DNA of 64,000 nt from Candidatus Metaruminococcus caecorum. GTDB taxonomy: Bacteria; Bacillota; Clostridia; Oscillospirales; Ruminococcaceae. A model generated the notes under the pieces. The model saw nothing but the letters and a program-made list of their open reading frames with translations, ran no database searches and was not told the origin of the DNA. The stretch covers positions 1-64,000 of the forward strand of contig CAJFTY010000014.1 in NCBI GenBank assembly GCA_904420045.1. Reading direction: 5' to 3'. The position numbers and the translations under genes were made by a program. This document shows, piece by piece, positions 47,689-56,027 of this stretch. The first letter of the stretch is position 1. Each line of letters opens with the position of its first letter.

Positions 47689-48951
47689 ATGAATGTACTG
47701 GTAATCGGAGGCGGAGGCCGTGAACACGCCATCATCCGCAAACTCAAAGAAAGCAAGAAAATTGCCGCGCTGTTTTGCGCGCCCGGAAACGGCGGCATCG
47801 CCAAGGACGCCACCTGTGTGAACATCGGCGCCTGCGATATCGACGGCATGGTCGCCTTTGCCAAAAAAGTTTCCATCGACTTTGCTGTGGTGGCGCCCGA
47901 CGACCCGCTGTGCCTGGGGATGGTGGACGCGCTGGAAGCGGCCGGCGTCAAGTGCTTCGGCCCCAACAAGGCGGCCGCGGTCATCGAGGGCAGCAAGGTG
48001 TTCTCTAAAAACCTGATGAAACAATACGGCATCCCCACCGCAGGATACGAGGTGTTCGACGACCCGCAGGAGGCTCTTTCCTACATCAAACGCCAGAACA
48101 CCTACCCGGCGGTGATCAAGGCCGACGGTCTGGCGCTGGGCAAAGGCGTGGTGATTGCCCAGAACGAAGAGGAAGCCGCAGATGCCGTCCACTCCATCAT
48201 GGAGGATAAAATTTTCGGCGCCAGCGGCAACAAGGTGGTGGTGGAGGAATTCCTCACCGGCCCCGAGGTAAGCGTTTTGTGCTTTACCGATGGATATACA
48301 GTCAAACCCATGGTCTCCTCCATGGACCACAAGCGGGTGGGAGACGGCGACACCGGCCCCAATACCGGCGGCATGGGCACCATCGCCCCCAATCCCTACT
48401 ACACTCCCGAGGTGGCCAAGGCCTGCATGGACTTAATCTTTCTTCCCACCGTTCAGGCCATGAACCAGGAAGGACGCCCCTTTAAGGGATGCCTTTACTT
48501 CGGACTGATGCTTACCCCAAAAGGCCCCAAGGTCATCGAGTACAACTGCCGGTTCGGCGATCCCGAAACCCAGGTGGTGCTCCCGCTGTTAAAAACCGAC
48601 CTGTTCGAGATCTTCCAGGCTGTTCAGGAGGAGCGTCTGGCCCGCCTGGATGTGGAGTGGCACGACGGCTGCGCCGCCTGCGTGGTGATGGCCAGCGGCG
48701 GATATCCCAAAAAATACCAGACCGGTCTCCCGATCTCCGGGCTGGATGAAGACGGCCAGGCCCCCGGCGTTACGGTGTACCATGCGGGAACCAAGCTGGA
48801 CGGCGGTCAGGTGCTCACCGCGGGCGGCCGCGTCCTGGGGGTGACCGCTGTGGGCAATACCCTGGACGAGGCGCTGCAAAAGGCCTATGCCGGTGTGGAA
48901 TCCATTCATTTCGATGGGGTGCACTATCGCAAGGATATTGGCAGAAAATAA
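47689..48951 (+). CDS. purD: phosphoribosylamine-glycine ligase (GAR synthetase)
   Basis: 420 residues from ATG 47689 (MNVLVIGGGGREHAI), behind GAGGGG. ATP-grasp features: GPNKAAAVIEGSK, YPAVIKADGLALGKGV, VSVLCFTDG, and the metal- and substrate-binding PNTGGMGTIAPNPYY with EYNCRFGDPETQ. It joins phosphoribosylamine, the unstable PurF product, to glycine. It is the last gene of the operon and ends at a strong terminator. Confidence 0.98.
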   Translation: MNVLVIGGGGREHAIIRKLKESKKIAALFCAPGNGGIAKDATCVNIGACDIDGMVAFAKKVSIDFAVVAPDDPLCLGMVDALEAAGVKCFGPNKAAAVIEGSKVFSKNLMKQYGIPTAGYEVFDDPQEALSYIKRQNTYPAVIKADGLALGKGVVIAQNEEEAADAVHSIMEDKIFGASGNKVVVEEFLTGPEVSVLCFTDGYTVKPMVSSMDHKRVGDGDTGPNTGGMGTIAPNPYYTPEVAKACMDLIFLPTVQAMNQEGRPFKGCLYFGLMLTPKGPKVIEYNCRFGDPETQVVLPLLKTDLFEIFQAVQEERLARLDVEWHDGCAACVVMASGGYPKKYQTGLPISGLDEDGQAPGVTVYHAGTKLDGGQVLTAGGRVLGVTAVGNTLDEALQKAYAGVESIHFDGVHYRKDIGRK

Positions 48952-48980
48952 ACCGGTTGTATAATAAGCTTTCAATATAC

Positions 48981-49018
48981 AAAAAGGAGATCAGACGCCG
49001 GTCTGATCTCCTTTTTTT
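48981..49018 (+). terminator. intrinsic terminator of the purine operon
   Basis: AAAAAGGAGATCAGAC and GTCTGATCTCCTTTTT around a CCG-type loop, followed by further T. Confidence 0.92.
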
Positions 49019-49137
49019 GTCTTTTCAGACAAAAAAACAGAAATGATTCTGTTCCTTCCCCCGTTCTCGACAAAGTTCTTCCACCTCCTGTGCTATGTTG
49101 AAGAAAAGAGAAATTTCAGGGGAAGGATGGATGTTTC

Positions 49138-49644
49138 GTGAAACGATTGTTTTGTCTGGTTGCCGCCCTTGTGATGCTGGCATTGGCGTCCGGCTGTACG
49201 CCTGGAGAGCTTCTGGACAGTTCTTCTGCGCCGGGCTCTTCTTCCGCAGCCGCTATCGAAGTGATTTCTTCCTGGGAAAAAGTTCCCTCGTCAAAACTGG
49301 ATGCTGATTTATCGTCCAGCTCCCAGCAGTCTGTGGTCTCCGCGCCGGTGAGCTCCAAGCGGGTGGTTTCTTCCAAATCCACTGGGGAAACTCTCTCGAA
49401 AAAAGCAGCTGCAAGCTCCAGTAAGAAGGCCGCCGCATCTTCTAAGGTTGTTCGGAGTTCCTCCGCACCGGCGAAAAAAACTTCCTCTAAAGCCGAAACG
49501 CCGGTCTCTCAGATGGTGTGGGTATCCCGCACCGGGAAAAAATACCACAGCAACCCCAATTGCAGCAACATGAAAGAGCCCTGGAAAATGACACTGGACG
49601 AGGCGGTAGCCATGGGCCGCACCCCCTGTTCCAAATGTTATTAA
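49138..49644 (+). CDS. Ser-rich lipoprotein with small C-terminal Cys/His domain
   Basis: 168 residues from GTG. The signal peptide ends in LALASGC, a lipobox that puts the acylated Cys at 20. A long Ser/Ala/Lys linker follows (SSKKAAASSKVVRSSSAPAK). The last ~42 residues (VSRTGKKYHSNPNCSNM ... TPCSKCY) form the small domain seen at the end of some nucleases and ComEC-like proteins, with a probable metal site (H, C, CxxC). Function unknown, outer face of the membrane. The linker style matches that of the CAP-domain lipoprotein at 58641. Confidence 0.75.
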   Translation: MKRLFCLVAALVMLALASGCTPGELLDSSSAPGSSSAAAIEVISSWEKVPSSKLDADLSSSSQQSVVSAPVSSKRVVSSKSTGETLSKKAAASSSKKAAASSKVVRSSSAPAKKTSSKAETPVSQMVWVSRTGKKYHSNPNCSNMKEPWKMTLDEAVAMGRTPCSKCY

Positions 49645-49803
49645 ATGAATGTTCAAATCGAACGCCCCTTAAAAAAAGAATGGAGGGCGCAACGTGTCCC
49701 CTGCCGCATAAACGGCACCATCGTTTTTCATGCTTTCGTATTGTTTCGTGGCCTTTGGCTACCGAATCAAACGTTTGGTTCAAACGTTATAGCCAGACAA
49801 AAG
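49645..49803. other. intergenic region with a short palindrome
   Basis: AACGTTTGGTTCAAACGTT at about 49768-49788 is a near-perfect inverted repeat. No gene seen. Confidence 0.3.
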
Positions 49804-49809
49804 GCCGAT

Positions 49810-49849
49810 AAAGCCGTGCGGGAGGAAATTTTCCTCCCGCACGGCTTTC
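49810..49849 (-). terminator. intrinsic terminator of the DUF6530-like gene
   Basis: AAAGCCGTGCGGGAGGAAA and TTTCCTCCCGCACGGCTTT, a 19-bp stem with T-rich ends in both directions. Confidence 0.85.
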
Positions 49850-49854
49850 TACGC

Positions 49855-50340
49855 TTATCGGACATAGCCCATCTCTTTGAGCAGCGCCCCCAACACATGG
49901 AGCCGCTCACTAATCCGTTCGTCATCTTCGCTGAGCGCCTGAGAAAACAACTGGATATCCTGGTCGATCATAGGATTGTCCGTACACACCGCCACCGTCA
50001 TGGCATCCCCCTGCAGCCCGACCCGGTCGATCACCGGATGCTGCTCGTCGTACAGTTTGGGGTACTGGTACGCCTCTCGAAAATGAACCTTTGCCCGGCA
50101 GATCAGAATCGCCAGGTCAATCACCCGATGCATGGGCAGTTCCTCCGACTGGCGGGACCATTTTTCTCCGGTGTACCGCCACACCTTGGCGGAAATATCC
50201 ACCTTTCCCCGGTCATTCCACTGTGCAAGACCCAAAGAAAGCCCCTTAGCGTCCGAGTCATAGGCATAGCGTCCGTCAATATTTTCGTAGTTTTCCGACA
50301 CGATGACTGGCTTGTGTTTTAACGTAGTTGGAATTTTCAT
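49855..50340 (-). CDS. DUF6530-like protein, 161 aa
   Basis: From ATG 50338-50340 (MKIPTTLKHKPVIVSENYEN), behind GGAGG. Segments such as NIDGRYAYDSDAKGLSLGLA and WNDRGKVDISAKVWRYTGEK resemble an uncharacterised bacterial family I recall as DUF6530. No membrane span or signal peptide. The C terminus is helical and charged (EDDERISERLHVLGALLKEM). Function unknown. It is monocistronic, with the terminator at 49810-49849. Confidence 0.7.
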   Translation of the reverse strand: MKIPTTLKHKPVIVSENYENIDGRYAYDSDAKGLSLGLAQWNDRGKVDISAKVWRYTGEKWSRQSEELPMHRVIDLAILICRAKVHFREAYQYPKLYDEQHPVIDRVGLQGDAMTVAVCTDNPMIDQDIQLFSQALSEDDERISERLHVLGALLKEMGYVR

Positions 50341-50434
50341 TTCATCTTCCTCCGAATTCATATTTACAAGTTACTAATTTAGTAATTTACTAAATTTATT
50401 ATACCTGAATTTCATAATTTGTCAACCTAAAATG

Positions 50435-50598
50435 CAAAAAATGCGTCCCCTTTTCAAGGAGACGCATATCGATAGCAAACAATCAATGAAAACCGGTTTT
50501 CTGAGCTCGGGAAATCCTTGGCCACCGGACTGCATCAAATTGAAACCTGCTAATCTGACCAAAAAGAAAGCTCCGGCAAACAGCCGGAGCTTTCTTTT
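50435..50598. other. orphan hairpin pair and terminator, possible small RNA
   Basis: A GCGTCC/GGAGACGC hairpin at about 50441-50466 and a perfect intrinsic terminator (AAAAGAAAGCTCCGGC with GCCGGAGCTTTCTTTT, 50562-50598) lie about 100 nt apart with no ORF between them. The pair could be a short noncoding RNA on either strand, or the end of a lost gene. Confidence 0.3.
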
Positions 50599-50701
50599 AT
50601 TGTTCATTTAGAGATGCTAATCATTGTATACATTTCATATTTTTACAGTTATAAAAATTAAGATTTTATGCAAATTCAACATTTTTTAAAGGTGTTTTTC
50701 T

Positions 50702-50914
50702 ATGCAGCTATATATTGAAATTACTGGCAATTTCGTCTATACTTTTCTTATAAAAGAAATGGAGTTACGTGATGAAACAGAATCAACAATCCGACTTAAA
50801 AAGTACATAGAACAGTGGATGCTATCGTTCATGTCCCTTGAAGTGAACGAGTTCAATAGATTGGTCGTTTTCGAACGGATCATGATCTATGGAATTAAAG
50901 GGCTTGTGGGTTAA
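50702..50914 (+). CDS. small hypothetical protein in an AT-rich segment, 70 aa
   Basis: ATG 50702 has AAAGGTG 7 nt upstream. The product is a mixed, mostly helical protein (MELRDETESTIRLKKYIEQW) without known motif. AT content is clearly above the surrounding genes, which suggests recent acquisition. A terminator at 50898-50937 overlaps its 3' end. It starts a stretch of short ORFs leading to the collagen-like gene. No family recognised. Confidence 0.45.
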   Translation: MQLYIEITGNFVYTFLIKEMELRDETESTIRLKKYIEQWMLSFMSLEVNEFNRLVVFERIMIYGIKGLVG

Positions 50915-50937
50915 AATTTGACTCACAAGTCCTTTTT
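50898..50937 (+). terminator. intrinsic terminator after the 70-aa gene
   Basis: Imperfect stem AAAGGGCTTGTGGGT with ACTCACAAGTCCTTTTTT, T-run at the end. Confidence 0.7.
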
Positions 50938-50969
50938 TCGAACCATTTCACAAAAAAGGAGGTGTAGAA

Positions 50970-51023
50970 ATGAGACAAGCAATATGCAATCTGATCAACG
51001 CAGCCTTATATACCGCATGGTAG
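50970..51023 (+). CDS. tiny ORF with strong ribosome site, 17 aa
   Basis: MRQAICNLINAALYTAW, preceded by AAGGAGGTG at 50957-50965. The peptide is hydrophobic with a basic N terminus. The ribosome site is one of the best in the window, but the ORF is too short for confidence. It could be a small peptide, a translational leader for the next gene, or a relic. Confidence 0.3.
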   Translation: MRQAICNLINAALYTAW

Positions 51024-51041
51024 AAAGGAGAGCCATTGAAA

Positions 51042-51293
51042 ATGAGAAAAAAACTGCACATCAATTTTGCGTTTCGTCAAAAGAAAAAGGGGGCCATATT
51101 TAAGGTTTGTCTCAAGCATCGCACAACTGAAAAAAACGGCTGTAAAGATTGCGCCTTTACAGTAATCGTCCAAATCAATATAAAAGCCTTAAAAATAGCT
51201 GCCCCTTTTACCGCGACAGGCATCATCCTAGTATGGGGATTAAACTATACTGAGTTTGAGCATGTCATTCAGTTGTTCCAGAATTTATTATAG
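51042..51293 (+). CDS. small hypothetical basic protein, 83 aa
   Basis: Starts at ATG 51042 (MRKKLHINFAFRQKKKGAIF); a TTG at 51036 with AAAGGAG upstream is also possible. Very basic first half, a Cys pair (CKDC) and a hydrophobic segment (ALKIAAPFTATGIILVWGL) near the C terminus, so it may be membrane-bound. AT-rich like its neighbours. No family recognised. Confidence 0.4.
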   Translation: MRKKLHINFAFRQKKKGAIFKVCLKHRTTEKNGCKDCAFTVIVQINIKALKIAAPFTATGIILVWGLNYTEFEHVIQLFQNLL

Positions 51294-51352
51294 CAGGTTT
51301 AGATACAAGAATCAAGTTAAACGGTATGGCTTCATTTATGAAAGGAGGGCAA

Positions 51353-51400
51353 ATGACAGGCATAGATAAAAAAGGCAGCTCGTACGATGTGAATTGCTGA
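51353..51400 (+). CDS. tiny ORF with strong ribosome site, 15 aa
   Basis: MTGIDKKGSSYDVNC, preceded by AAAGGAGGGC. As with the 17-aa ORF, only the ribosome site supports it. It may be the start of a gene truncated by a stop codon. Confidence 0.22.
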   Translation: MTGIDKKGSSYDVNC

Positions 51401-51523
51401 CAAGTGACCAGATCGTAATCCTAAAGATAAACAGGCTGTTTTTCCCTTCATTAGTAGCTGGGAACTCTTAAAGGGCCAGATGAATATACTGGCAATAAAA
51501 CCACAAGAAAGTTGAGAACGGCC

Positions 51524-52498
51524 ATGACACGATGGAATCACAGCCTACAAGAATATAAGCATCCGATTTGCCCAGGATGCAATCCGATCCCCTGCTGCAC
51601 CGGGTCTATTGGACCTACAGGAGCCACAGGCCCTACCGGACCCACCGGACTTCAAGGGGTGCAGGGCATCCAGGGCCCCCAAGGCGTTCCAGGCCCGACT
51701 GGGCCCACTGGCCCTACGGGAGTCACCGGGACGACGGGAACTGGAGCTACAGGCCCTACAGGCCCCACAGGTGCTACAGGCACTACGGGGGCCACCGGGC
51801 CGCAGGGGGTGCAGGGCCCTCGGGGAGTTACTGGTTCCACCGGCCCTACCGGGCCCACCGGAGCTACTGGCCAGACCGGATCTGCCGGTATTCAGGGACC
51901 AATGGGCACCACAGGCCCTACAGGAGCCACAGGTCCTACCGGCCCCACTGGGCTTCAAGGTGTGCAGGGCATCCAGGGGCCCCAAGGCGTTCCAGGCCCT
52001 ACGGGGGCCACCGGGGCGACGGGAACTGGAGGAGCTACAGGTCCCACAGGCGCTACAGGCCCTACGGGCGCCACTGGGCCGGCTGGATCTCCTCCCGACG
52101 ATGTATTCGCTTCTTTTGCAAACTATATGGCGTCTTTCCCCAGCGGAACTCTGATCAGTATGTATCCTTCCATTACGGATCCTACTGGTCAGATCACCCC
52201 GACGGATTTACAACATATTTCTCTGGCAGCCGGTTATTATCTGGTCAGTTATAATATTTCCGTTCTGTTTGACGAAAAAAATTATATGCAGGTGACTCCC
52301 TCTTACAATTCGGCTGCTCATCTGGACACCGGCGTCTATTTTATGACCGGGGAAGGCCGTTCTACCGCCAACGGGTCGTCGCATTTTATTCTGCGGGCGC
52401 AGGTGCCAACCGTATTCACCCTCACCTATTCCGGGTCTGCCACTGCATATGACCTTCAGCTTAATCTGACGATTGTAAGGCTCAACAGACCCTTATAA
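51524..52498 (+). CDS. collagen-like exosporium/spore-surface protein (BclA-type)
   Basis: About 324 residues from ATG 51524 ([14 protein letters not shown]); a TTG at 51512 is the alternative. A short N-terminal part with a Cys-Pro cluster ([10 protein letters not shown]) leads into about 155 residues of Gly-X-Y triplets dominated by GPT and GAT, with a few GLQ, GVQ and GIQ blocks. The last ~130 residues ([20 protein letters not shown] ...) are a globular trimerisation domain of the BclA C-terminal or C1q/TNF-like kind. Such proteins form hair-like filaments on clostridial and bacillar spores. DNA repeats of about 300 bp spacing lie inside the collagen part (near 51650 and 51953). It sits beside AT-rich small ORFs. 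Confidence 0.88.
   Translation: MTRWNHSLQEYKHPICPGCNPIPCCTGSIGPTGATGPTGPTGLQGVQGIQGPQGVPGPTGPTGPTGVTGTTGTGATGPTGPTGATGTTGATGPQGVQGPRGVTGSTGPTGPTGATGQTGSAGIQGPMGTTGPTGATGPTGPTGLQGVQGIQGPQGVPGPTGATGATGTGGATGPTGATGPTGATGPAGSPPDDVFASFANYMASFPSGTLISMYPSITDPTGQITPTDLQHISLAAGYYLVSYNISVLFDEKNYMQVTPSYNSAAHLDTGVYFMTGEGRSTANGSSHFILRAQVPTVFTLTYSGSATAYDLQLNLTIVRLNRPL
51650..51998 (+). repeat. internal direct repeat within the collagen-like gene
   Basis: A block of about 46 bp at 51650-51695 (ending GGCGTTCCAGGCC) recurs at 51953-51998 with only three differences. Such blocks expand and shrink by recombination and change filament length. Confidence 0.7.
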
Positions 52499-52503
52499 GC
52501 TTC

Positions 52504-52531
52504 AAAAAGGCCGGGAATGTTCCCGGCCTTT
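52504..52531 (+). terminator. intrinsic terminator after the collagen-like gene (copy 1)
   Basis: AAAGGCCGGGAA and TTCCCGGCCTTT around TG. An almost identical hairpin recurs at 52694-52722. Confidence 0.8.
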
Positions 52532-52693
52532 GAGCGTGTCGACTTTGTCGACAACGCTCTGGAAGAGGGGGAACCCCCTCTTCCAACATCTCCCCGCAAA
52601 TCCCATAGACATGGGATTTGCCGTCGGCAAAACCGCCGCACATGTCGCCGGTTTTGCAATTTTTATCGGATCCATATAGGTTTGTCTACAGTC
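52532..52693. repeat. cluster of four consecutive palindromic hairpins
   Basis: Following the terminator are hairpins at 52534-52557 (GTCGAC core), 52560-52585 (TGGAAGAGGGGG with its complement), 52596-52621 (GCAAATCCCAT with ATGGGATTTGC) and 52627-52657 (GCAAAACCG with CGGTTTTGC). Spacing between stems is only 2 to 11 nt. No ORF is convincing. It may be a structured RNA or a decayed palindromic element. Confidence 0.6.
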
Positions 52694-52722
52694 AAAAAGG
52701 CCGGGAATGTTCCCGGCCTTTT
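52694..52722. terminator. copy 2 of the 52504 terminator hairpin
   Basis: Same GGCCGGGAATGTTCCCGGCC core as at 52504, followed by TTTTCATG. The two copies bracket the palindrome cluster. Confidence 0.65.
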
Positions 52723-52794
52723 CATGTTCTGCGGCAAACACTTTGCATCTTGTGGTATTTACGATTTGTTCCTTCCTGCTAAGAAAGTCCACTG

Positions 52795-52844
52795 AACAGG
52801 CAAAGCCCCTGGAACCAACCCGTTCCGGGGGCTTTGCCTGTTTT
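52795..52844. terminator. intrinsic terminator of the ATPase gene
   Basis: AACAGGCAAAGCCCCTGGAAC and its complement GTTCC..GGGGCTTTGCCTGTT around a short loop, T-rich at both ends. It ends the minus-strand gene at 52850. Confidence 0.85.
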
Positions 52845-52849
52845 CCACG

Positions 52850-53953
52850 TTACATCTGACACCGAGACTGAAACGCCTGGATCACGTTTTCCGCGACAGC
52901 GTTCACCTTGTCAAAATCCACGGCGGCCAGATAAAAGGCTTCCAGTTCGTCGTGGTTTGCCTTGGCCTCTTTTAAAATCGCCACCGCTTCTTCAAACAGC
53001 TCGGTGGCCGCTTTTTTGTTAAAGCTGATTCGCTGTTTTTTCTTCCGTAGTTTTTCAATGTCGGTAAACCGGCTAAAATTGATAACCCGGAATGGCTTTG
53101 CTCCGGTGTCTACAAACTTATTGGCGGTCACAAATCCCAGGGAGAGCTCCGGGATCAGCAGATGCTCCACCCGCACGGTGGGCTCCAGCGGACAGTAACA
53201 GGCGTATACCTCGTATCCGGCGGCCACGGCGGCATCCAGCAGTTTTGCCATCAACATCCGGGAAACCGCGCCGAAGTCGTCCCGGATCACATAGACCCGC
53301 TGGCACAGGGCGGATACCGTTTCCCCATACATCAAAATCCCCTTGGGCGTCACAGCGGACAGCAGCCGCTTGTGCGCTCTGCCCACGCTCCCTTTTTTGA
53401 CAGGGAGCTCCTTATGAATCAGCTTTTTGGCAAACAGCTGCACTTTGGCATAATCCGTACACTCGGCGGCAATGGTTTCATTGTCCGCCAGCAAAGCACG
53501 CGCCGCTTTTAAGTAACGGGTACATCTGGCGTGAAACGCCTTGTTCTTTAAGCTTAACCTCACAATCTCCTCACGGCTTTGATCCAAAAGCGCCTCGTCC
53601 CAGCAGGCGCACAGGTTCACCGTAGTCTGGCATGCACCGGGAAAGCCCGGCTCGATCACATGGGGAGCCGTTCCGTCCGCGATGGAGGCGTTGGCCGTCT
53701 TGCCGATCACCCCGTCCAGAGAGTCCGGGTCCGAGGAGCAGTGAATGCGCTCGATCTGCTCATCTGCCCCCTCCAAAACCTTCGCCACCCGTTTCATCAG
53801 GCTGGATTTTCCCGTGCCAGGTCCGCCTTTAATCACATAGCCCCGATGACCGTTTTGGATATCCACAAGCTCTTCAAAATATCCGGCAAATCCCGCCGGC
53901 GAGTTCGCTCCCAGAAAAAAATCAAGGATTTTGCTGTCTTTTTCCAGTTCCAT
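52850..53953 (-). CDS. P-loop ATPase of the PRK06851 type
   Basis: 367 residues from ATG 53951-53953 (MELEKDSKILDFFLGANSPA), with AAAGGGCGG upstream. Walker A is YVIKGGPGTGKSSLMKRVAK at about 40-55. The protein carries a second nucleotide-like region near residue 215 (HKRLLSAVTPKGILMYGE) and a C-terminal helical part. It belongs to an uncharacterised clostridial ATPase family, sometimes linked to sporulation or germination by co-occurrence, which is weak. It is monocistronic with a terminator at 52795. Confidence 0.7.
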   Translation of the reverse strand: MELEKDSKILDFFLGANSPAGFAGYFEELVDIQNGHRGYVIKGGPGTGKSSLMKRVAKVLEGADEQIERIHCSSDPDSLDGVIGKTANASIADGTAPHVIEPGFPGACQTTVNLCACWDEALLDQSREEIVRLSLKNKAFHARCTRYLKAARALLADNETIAAECTDYAKVQLFAKKLIHKELPVKKGSVGRAHKRLLSAVTPKGILMYGETVSALCQRVYVIRDDFGAVSRMLMAKLLDAAVAAGYEVYACYCPLEPTVRVEHLLIPELSLGFVTANKFVDTGAKPFRVINFSRFTDIEKLRKKKQRISFNKKAATELFEEAVAILKEAKANHDELEAFYLAAVDFDKVNAVAENVIQAFQSRCQM

Positions 53954-54139
53954 TCGCTCATTCCGCCCTTTCATCAAAATATAAGCACAACAATCCCCGA
54001 TTGCACCTTGTTGTATCCTATGCCAAAGTGTACTTCTTTGACACATGCGGAGCTTTAAAAAAACAATTGCATTCGGGAGGCTCACTCTCCCCCCATCAAG
54101 CCGGGGATGGGTTGTCCTTCCGACCCATTTTTACGCTCT

Positions 54140-54410
54140 GCTGATTCATATGAAAATTGGTGTTTTGTTTTACAAAAGCCGGATTGATAACCCGGCAGGT
54201 ATTTCTGTAAGGAATTTTTCACAGGAAGGATAAGAAAGCTCGGGTAATAAAAAGGATGGTGCCGCTTGCGCGGCAGACAGCACAGTGTGCCGTCAATCCT
54301 TTTTGTAAGAAACGTCTACGAACAGGACAGCAGGGCTAAGGCGATAAAAATACCGGTTTTGCGAAGCAAAAGCCGGGTCGTTGACCCGGCAGGTATTTTT
54401 GTAAGGAACG
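54140..54410. repeat. three imperfect copies of a structured intergenic repeat
   Basis: Copy A at about 54146-54215, copy B about 54250-54325 and copy C about 54345-54410. Each has an outer stem closing on two inner hairpins, then a shared tail of the type TTTTTGTAAGGAA. A and C share about 43 bp (AAAAGCCGG...ACCCGGCAGGTATTT); B has its own inner hairpins (TGCCGCTTGCGCGGCA and GCACAGTGTGC) closed by AAAAAGGAT/ATCCTTTTT. They lie before the proS promoter, between divergent genes. No other features of this 54000-54530 gap were recognised. Confidence 0.65.
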
Positions 54411-54429
54411 TTCCACGGGAACGTTCTAT

Positions 54430-54458
54430 TTGCTTTTTCACCGGAAAAATGATATGAT
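54430..54458 (+). promoter_or_regulatory. sigma-A promoter of proS
   Basis: TTGCTT (54430-54435), 17 bp, TATGAT (54453-54458). It gives a leader of about 65 nt, downstream of the repeats, so the repeats are not part of the proS mRNA from this promoter. Confidence 0.65.
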
Positions 54459-54531
54459 AATTTTAATTGTATATAATAATCCCGGCGGGGATTTTATACT
54501 TCAATTGCATCAAGTTAAGGAGTCGTTGAAG

Positions 54532-55974
54532 ATGGCACAAAACGGACAAAAAAAGATGGTGGAAGAAATCACTTCCATGAACGAAGATTTTGCCAAATGG
54601 TACACCGACGTGGTCAAAAAAGCGGAGCTGATGGACTATTCCTCCGTTCGCGGCTGCATGGTGATCCGCCCCTACGGCTACGCGATCTGGGAAAATATCC
54701 AGAAGGATCTGGACGCGCGGTTTAAAGCCACCGGGCACGAAAACGTCTATATGCCCATGTTTATCCCCGAAAGCCTTTTGCAGAAGGAAAAAGACCACGT
54801 GGAGGGCTTCGCCCCCGAAGTGGCCTGGGTGACCCACGGTGGCAGCGAAAAGCTCACCGAGCGGCTTTGTGTGCGGCCCACATCCGAAACCCTGTTCTGC
54901 GAGCATTATCACAACGTGATCCACTCCTACCGGGACCTGCCCAAGCTCTACAATCAGTGGTGCAGCGTGGTCCGGTGGGAAAAAACCACCCGTCCCTTCC
55001 TGCGCACGGCGGAGTTCCTCTGGCAGGAGGGCCACACCATGCACGAAACCGCCGAGGAAGCCATGGAAGAAACCCTGCGGATGCTGGACGTGTACGCCGA
55101 CTTCTGCCGGGAAAGCCTGGCCATTCCGGTGTTAAAGGGCCAAAAGACCAAAAAGGAGCAGTTTGCCGGTGCGGAGGCCACCTACACCATCGAAGCCATG
55201 ATGCACGACGGCGTGGCGCTCCAGTCGGGAACTACCCACTATTTCGGCGACGGGTTTGCCAAGGCGTTTGACATCACTTACACCGGTCGGGACAACAAGC
55301 TCGCCTATCCTCACCAGACCTCCTGGGGCGTGTCCACCCGTCTGATCGGCGGCATCATCATGACCCACGGCGACGACAACGGCTTGGTGCTCCCCCCCGC
55401 CATCGCCCCCATCCAAGTGGTGATCGTCCCCATCGCCCAACACAAGGAAGGGGTTTTGGAAAAGGCGAACGAGCTGTACAGCCAGATCAAGGAATACGCC
55501 CGGGCCAAACTGGACGACCGGGACAACTCCCCCGGCTGGAAGTTCGCGGAGTACGAGATGAAGGGCGTTCCCCTGCGGCTGGAAATCGGCCCCAAGGACA
55601 TCGAGGCCGGCCAGTGCGTGCTGGTGCGCCGGGACAACCGGGAAAAAATCACCGTGCGGCTGGACGAGCTGGCCACTGCCATCCCTGCGGCGCTGAAAGC
55701 GGTTCACGACGGGTTGTATGAGCGTGCCCTGCAAAACCGGGAGGAAAAAACCTACACCGCCACCACCTGGGAGGAGTTCGCCCAGATCGCCCAGCAGGGC
55801 AACGGCTTTATCAAAGCCATGTGGTGCGGCGACGAAGAGTGCGAAAACAAGATCAAAGAGCTGACCGGTATCAAATCCCGGTGCATCCCCTTTGAAGAGG
55901 AGCACCTGTCGGATCACTGCGTCTGCTGCGGAAAACCCGCCAGCAAAATGGTGTACTGGGGCCGCCAGTATTAA
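54532..55974 (+). CDS. proS: prolyl-tRNA synthetase, archaeal/eukaryal-type
   Basis: 480 residues from ATG 54532 ([20 protein letters not shown]), behind AAGGAG. The short form without an insertion domain fits the archaeal-type ProRS found in many clostridia. Class II motif 2 ([21 protein letters not shown]) and motif 3 (the [20 protein letters not shown] region) are present. The C-terminal part has a zinc-like Cys cluster (MWCGDEEC ... CVCCGKPA). It charges tRNA-Pro. It lacks the editing domain of bacterial-type ProRS. Confidence 0.97.
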   Translation: MAQNGQKKMVEEITSMNEDFAKWYTDVVKKAELMDYSSVRGCMVIRPYGYAIWENIQKDLDARFKATGHENVYMPMFIPESLLQKEKDHVEGFAPEVAWVTHGGSEKLTERLCVRPTSETLFCEHYHNVIHSYRDLPKLYNQWCSVVRWEKTTRPFLRTAEFLWQEGHTMHETAEEAMEETLRMLDVYADFCRESLAIPVLKGQKTKKEQFAGAEATYTIEAMMHDGVALQSGTTHYFGDGFAKAFDITYTGRDNKLAYPHQTSWGVSTRLIGGIIMTHGDDNGLVLPPAIAPIQVVIVPIAQHKEGVLEKANELYSQIKEYARAKLDDRDNSPGWKFAEYEMKGVPLRLEIGPKDIEAGQCVLVRRDNREKITVRLDELATAIPAALKAVHDGLYERALQNREEKTYTATTWEEFAQIAQQGNGFIKAMWCGDEECENKIKELTGIKSRCIPFEEEHLSDHCVCCGKPASKMVYWGRQY

Positions 55975-56027
55975 CCAGTCCTGTTTCATCCGCCGAAAAG
56001 CCCAACTGATAAAAGGAGCCCCAAACC

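Noticed and set aside
51568-52154. Other-frame ORFs and antisense frames within the collagen-like gene
   Set aside because: The repeated Gly-X-Y codons leave all frames open; only the Gly-X-Y frame gives a recognisable protein with a globular end.
54245-54315. Possible T-box leader of proS (AAAGGATGGTGCCGC resembles the T-box core, with a terminator after it)
   Set aside because: The match is imperfect, no specifier stem was found, the motif belongs to a three-copy repeat, and a better proS promoter lies downstream at 54430-54458.
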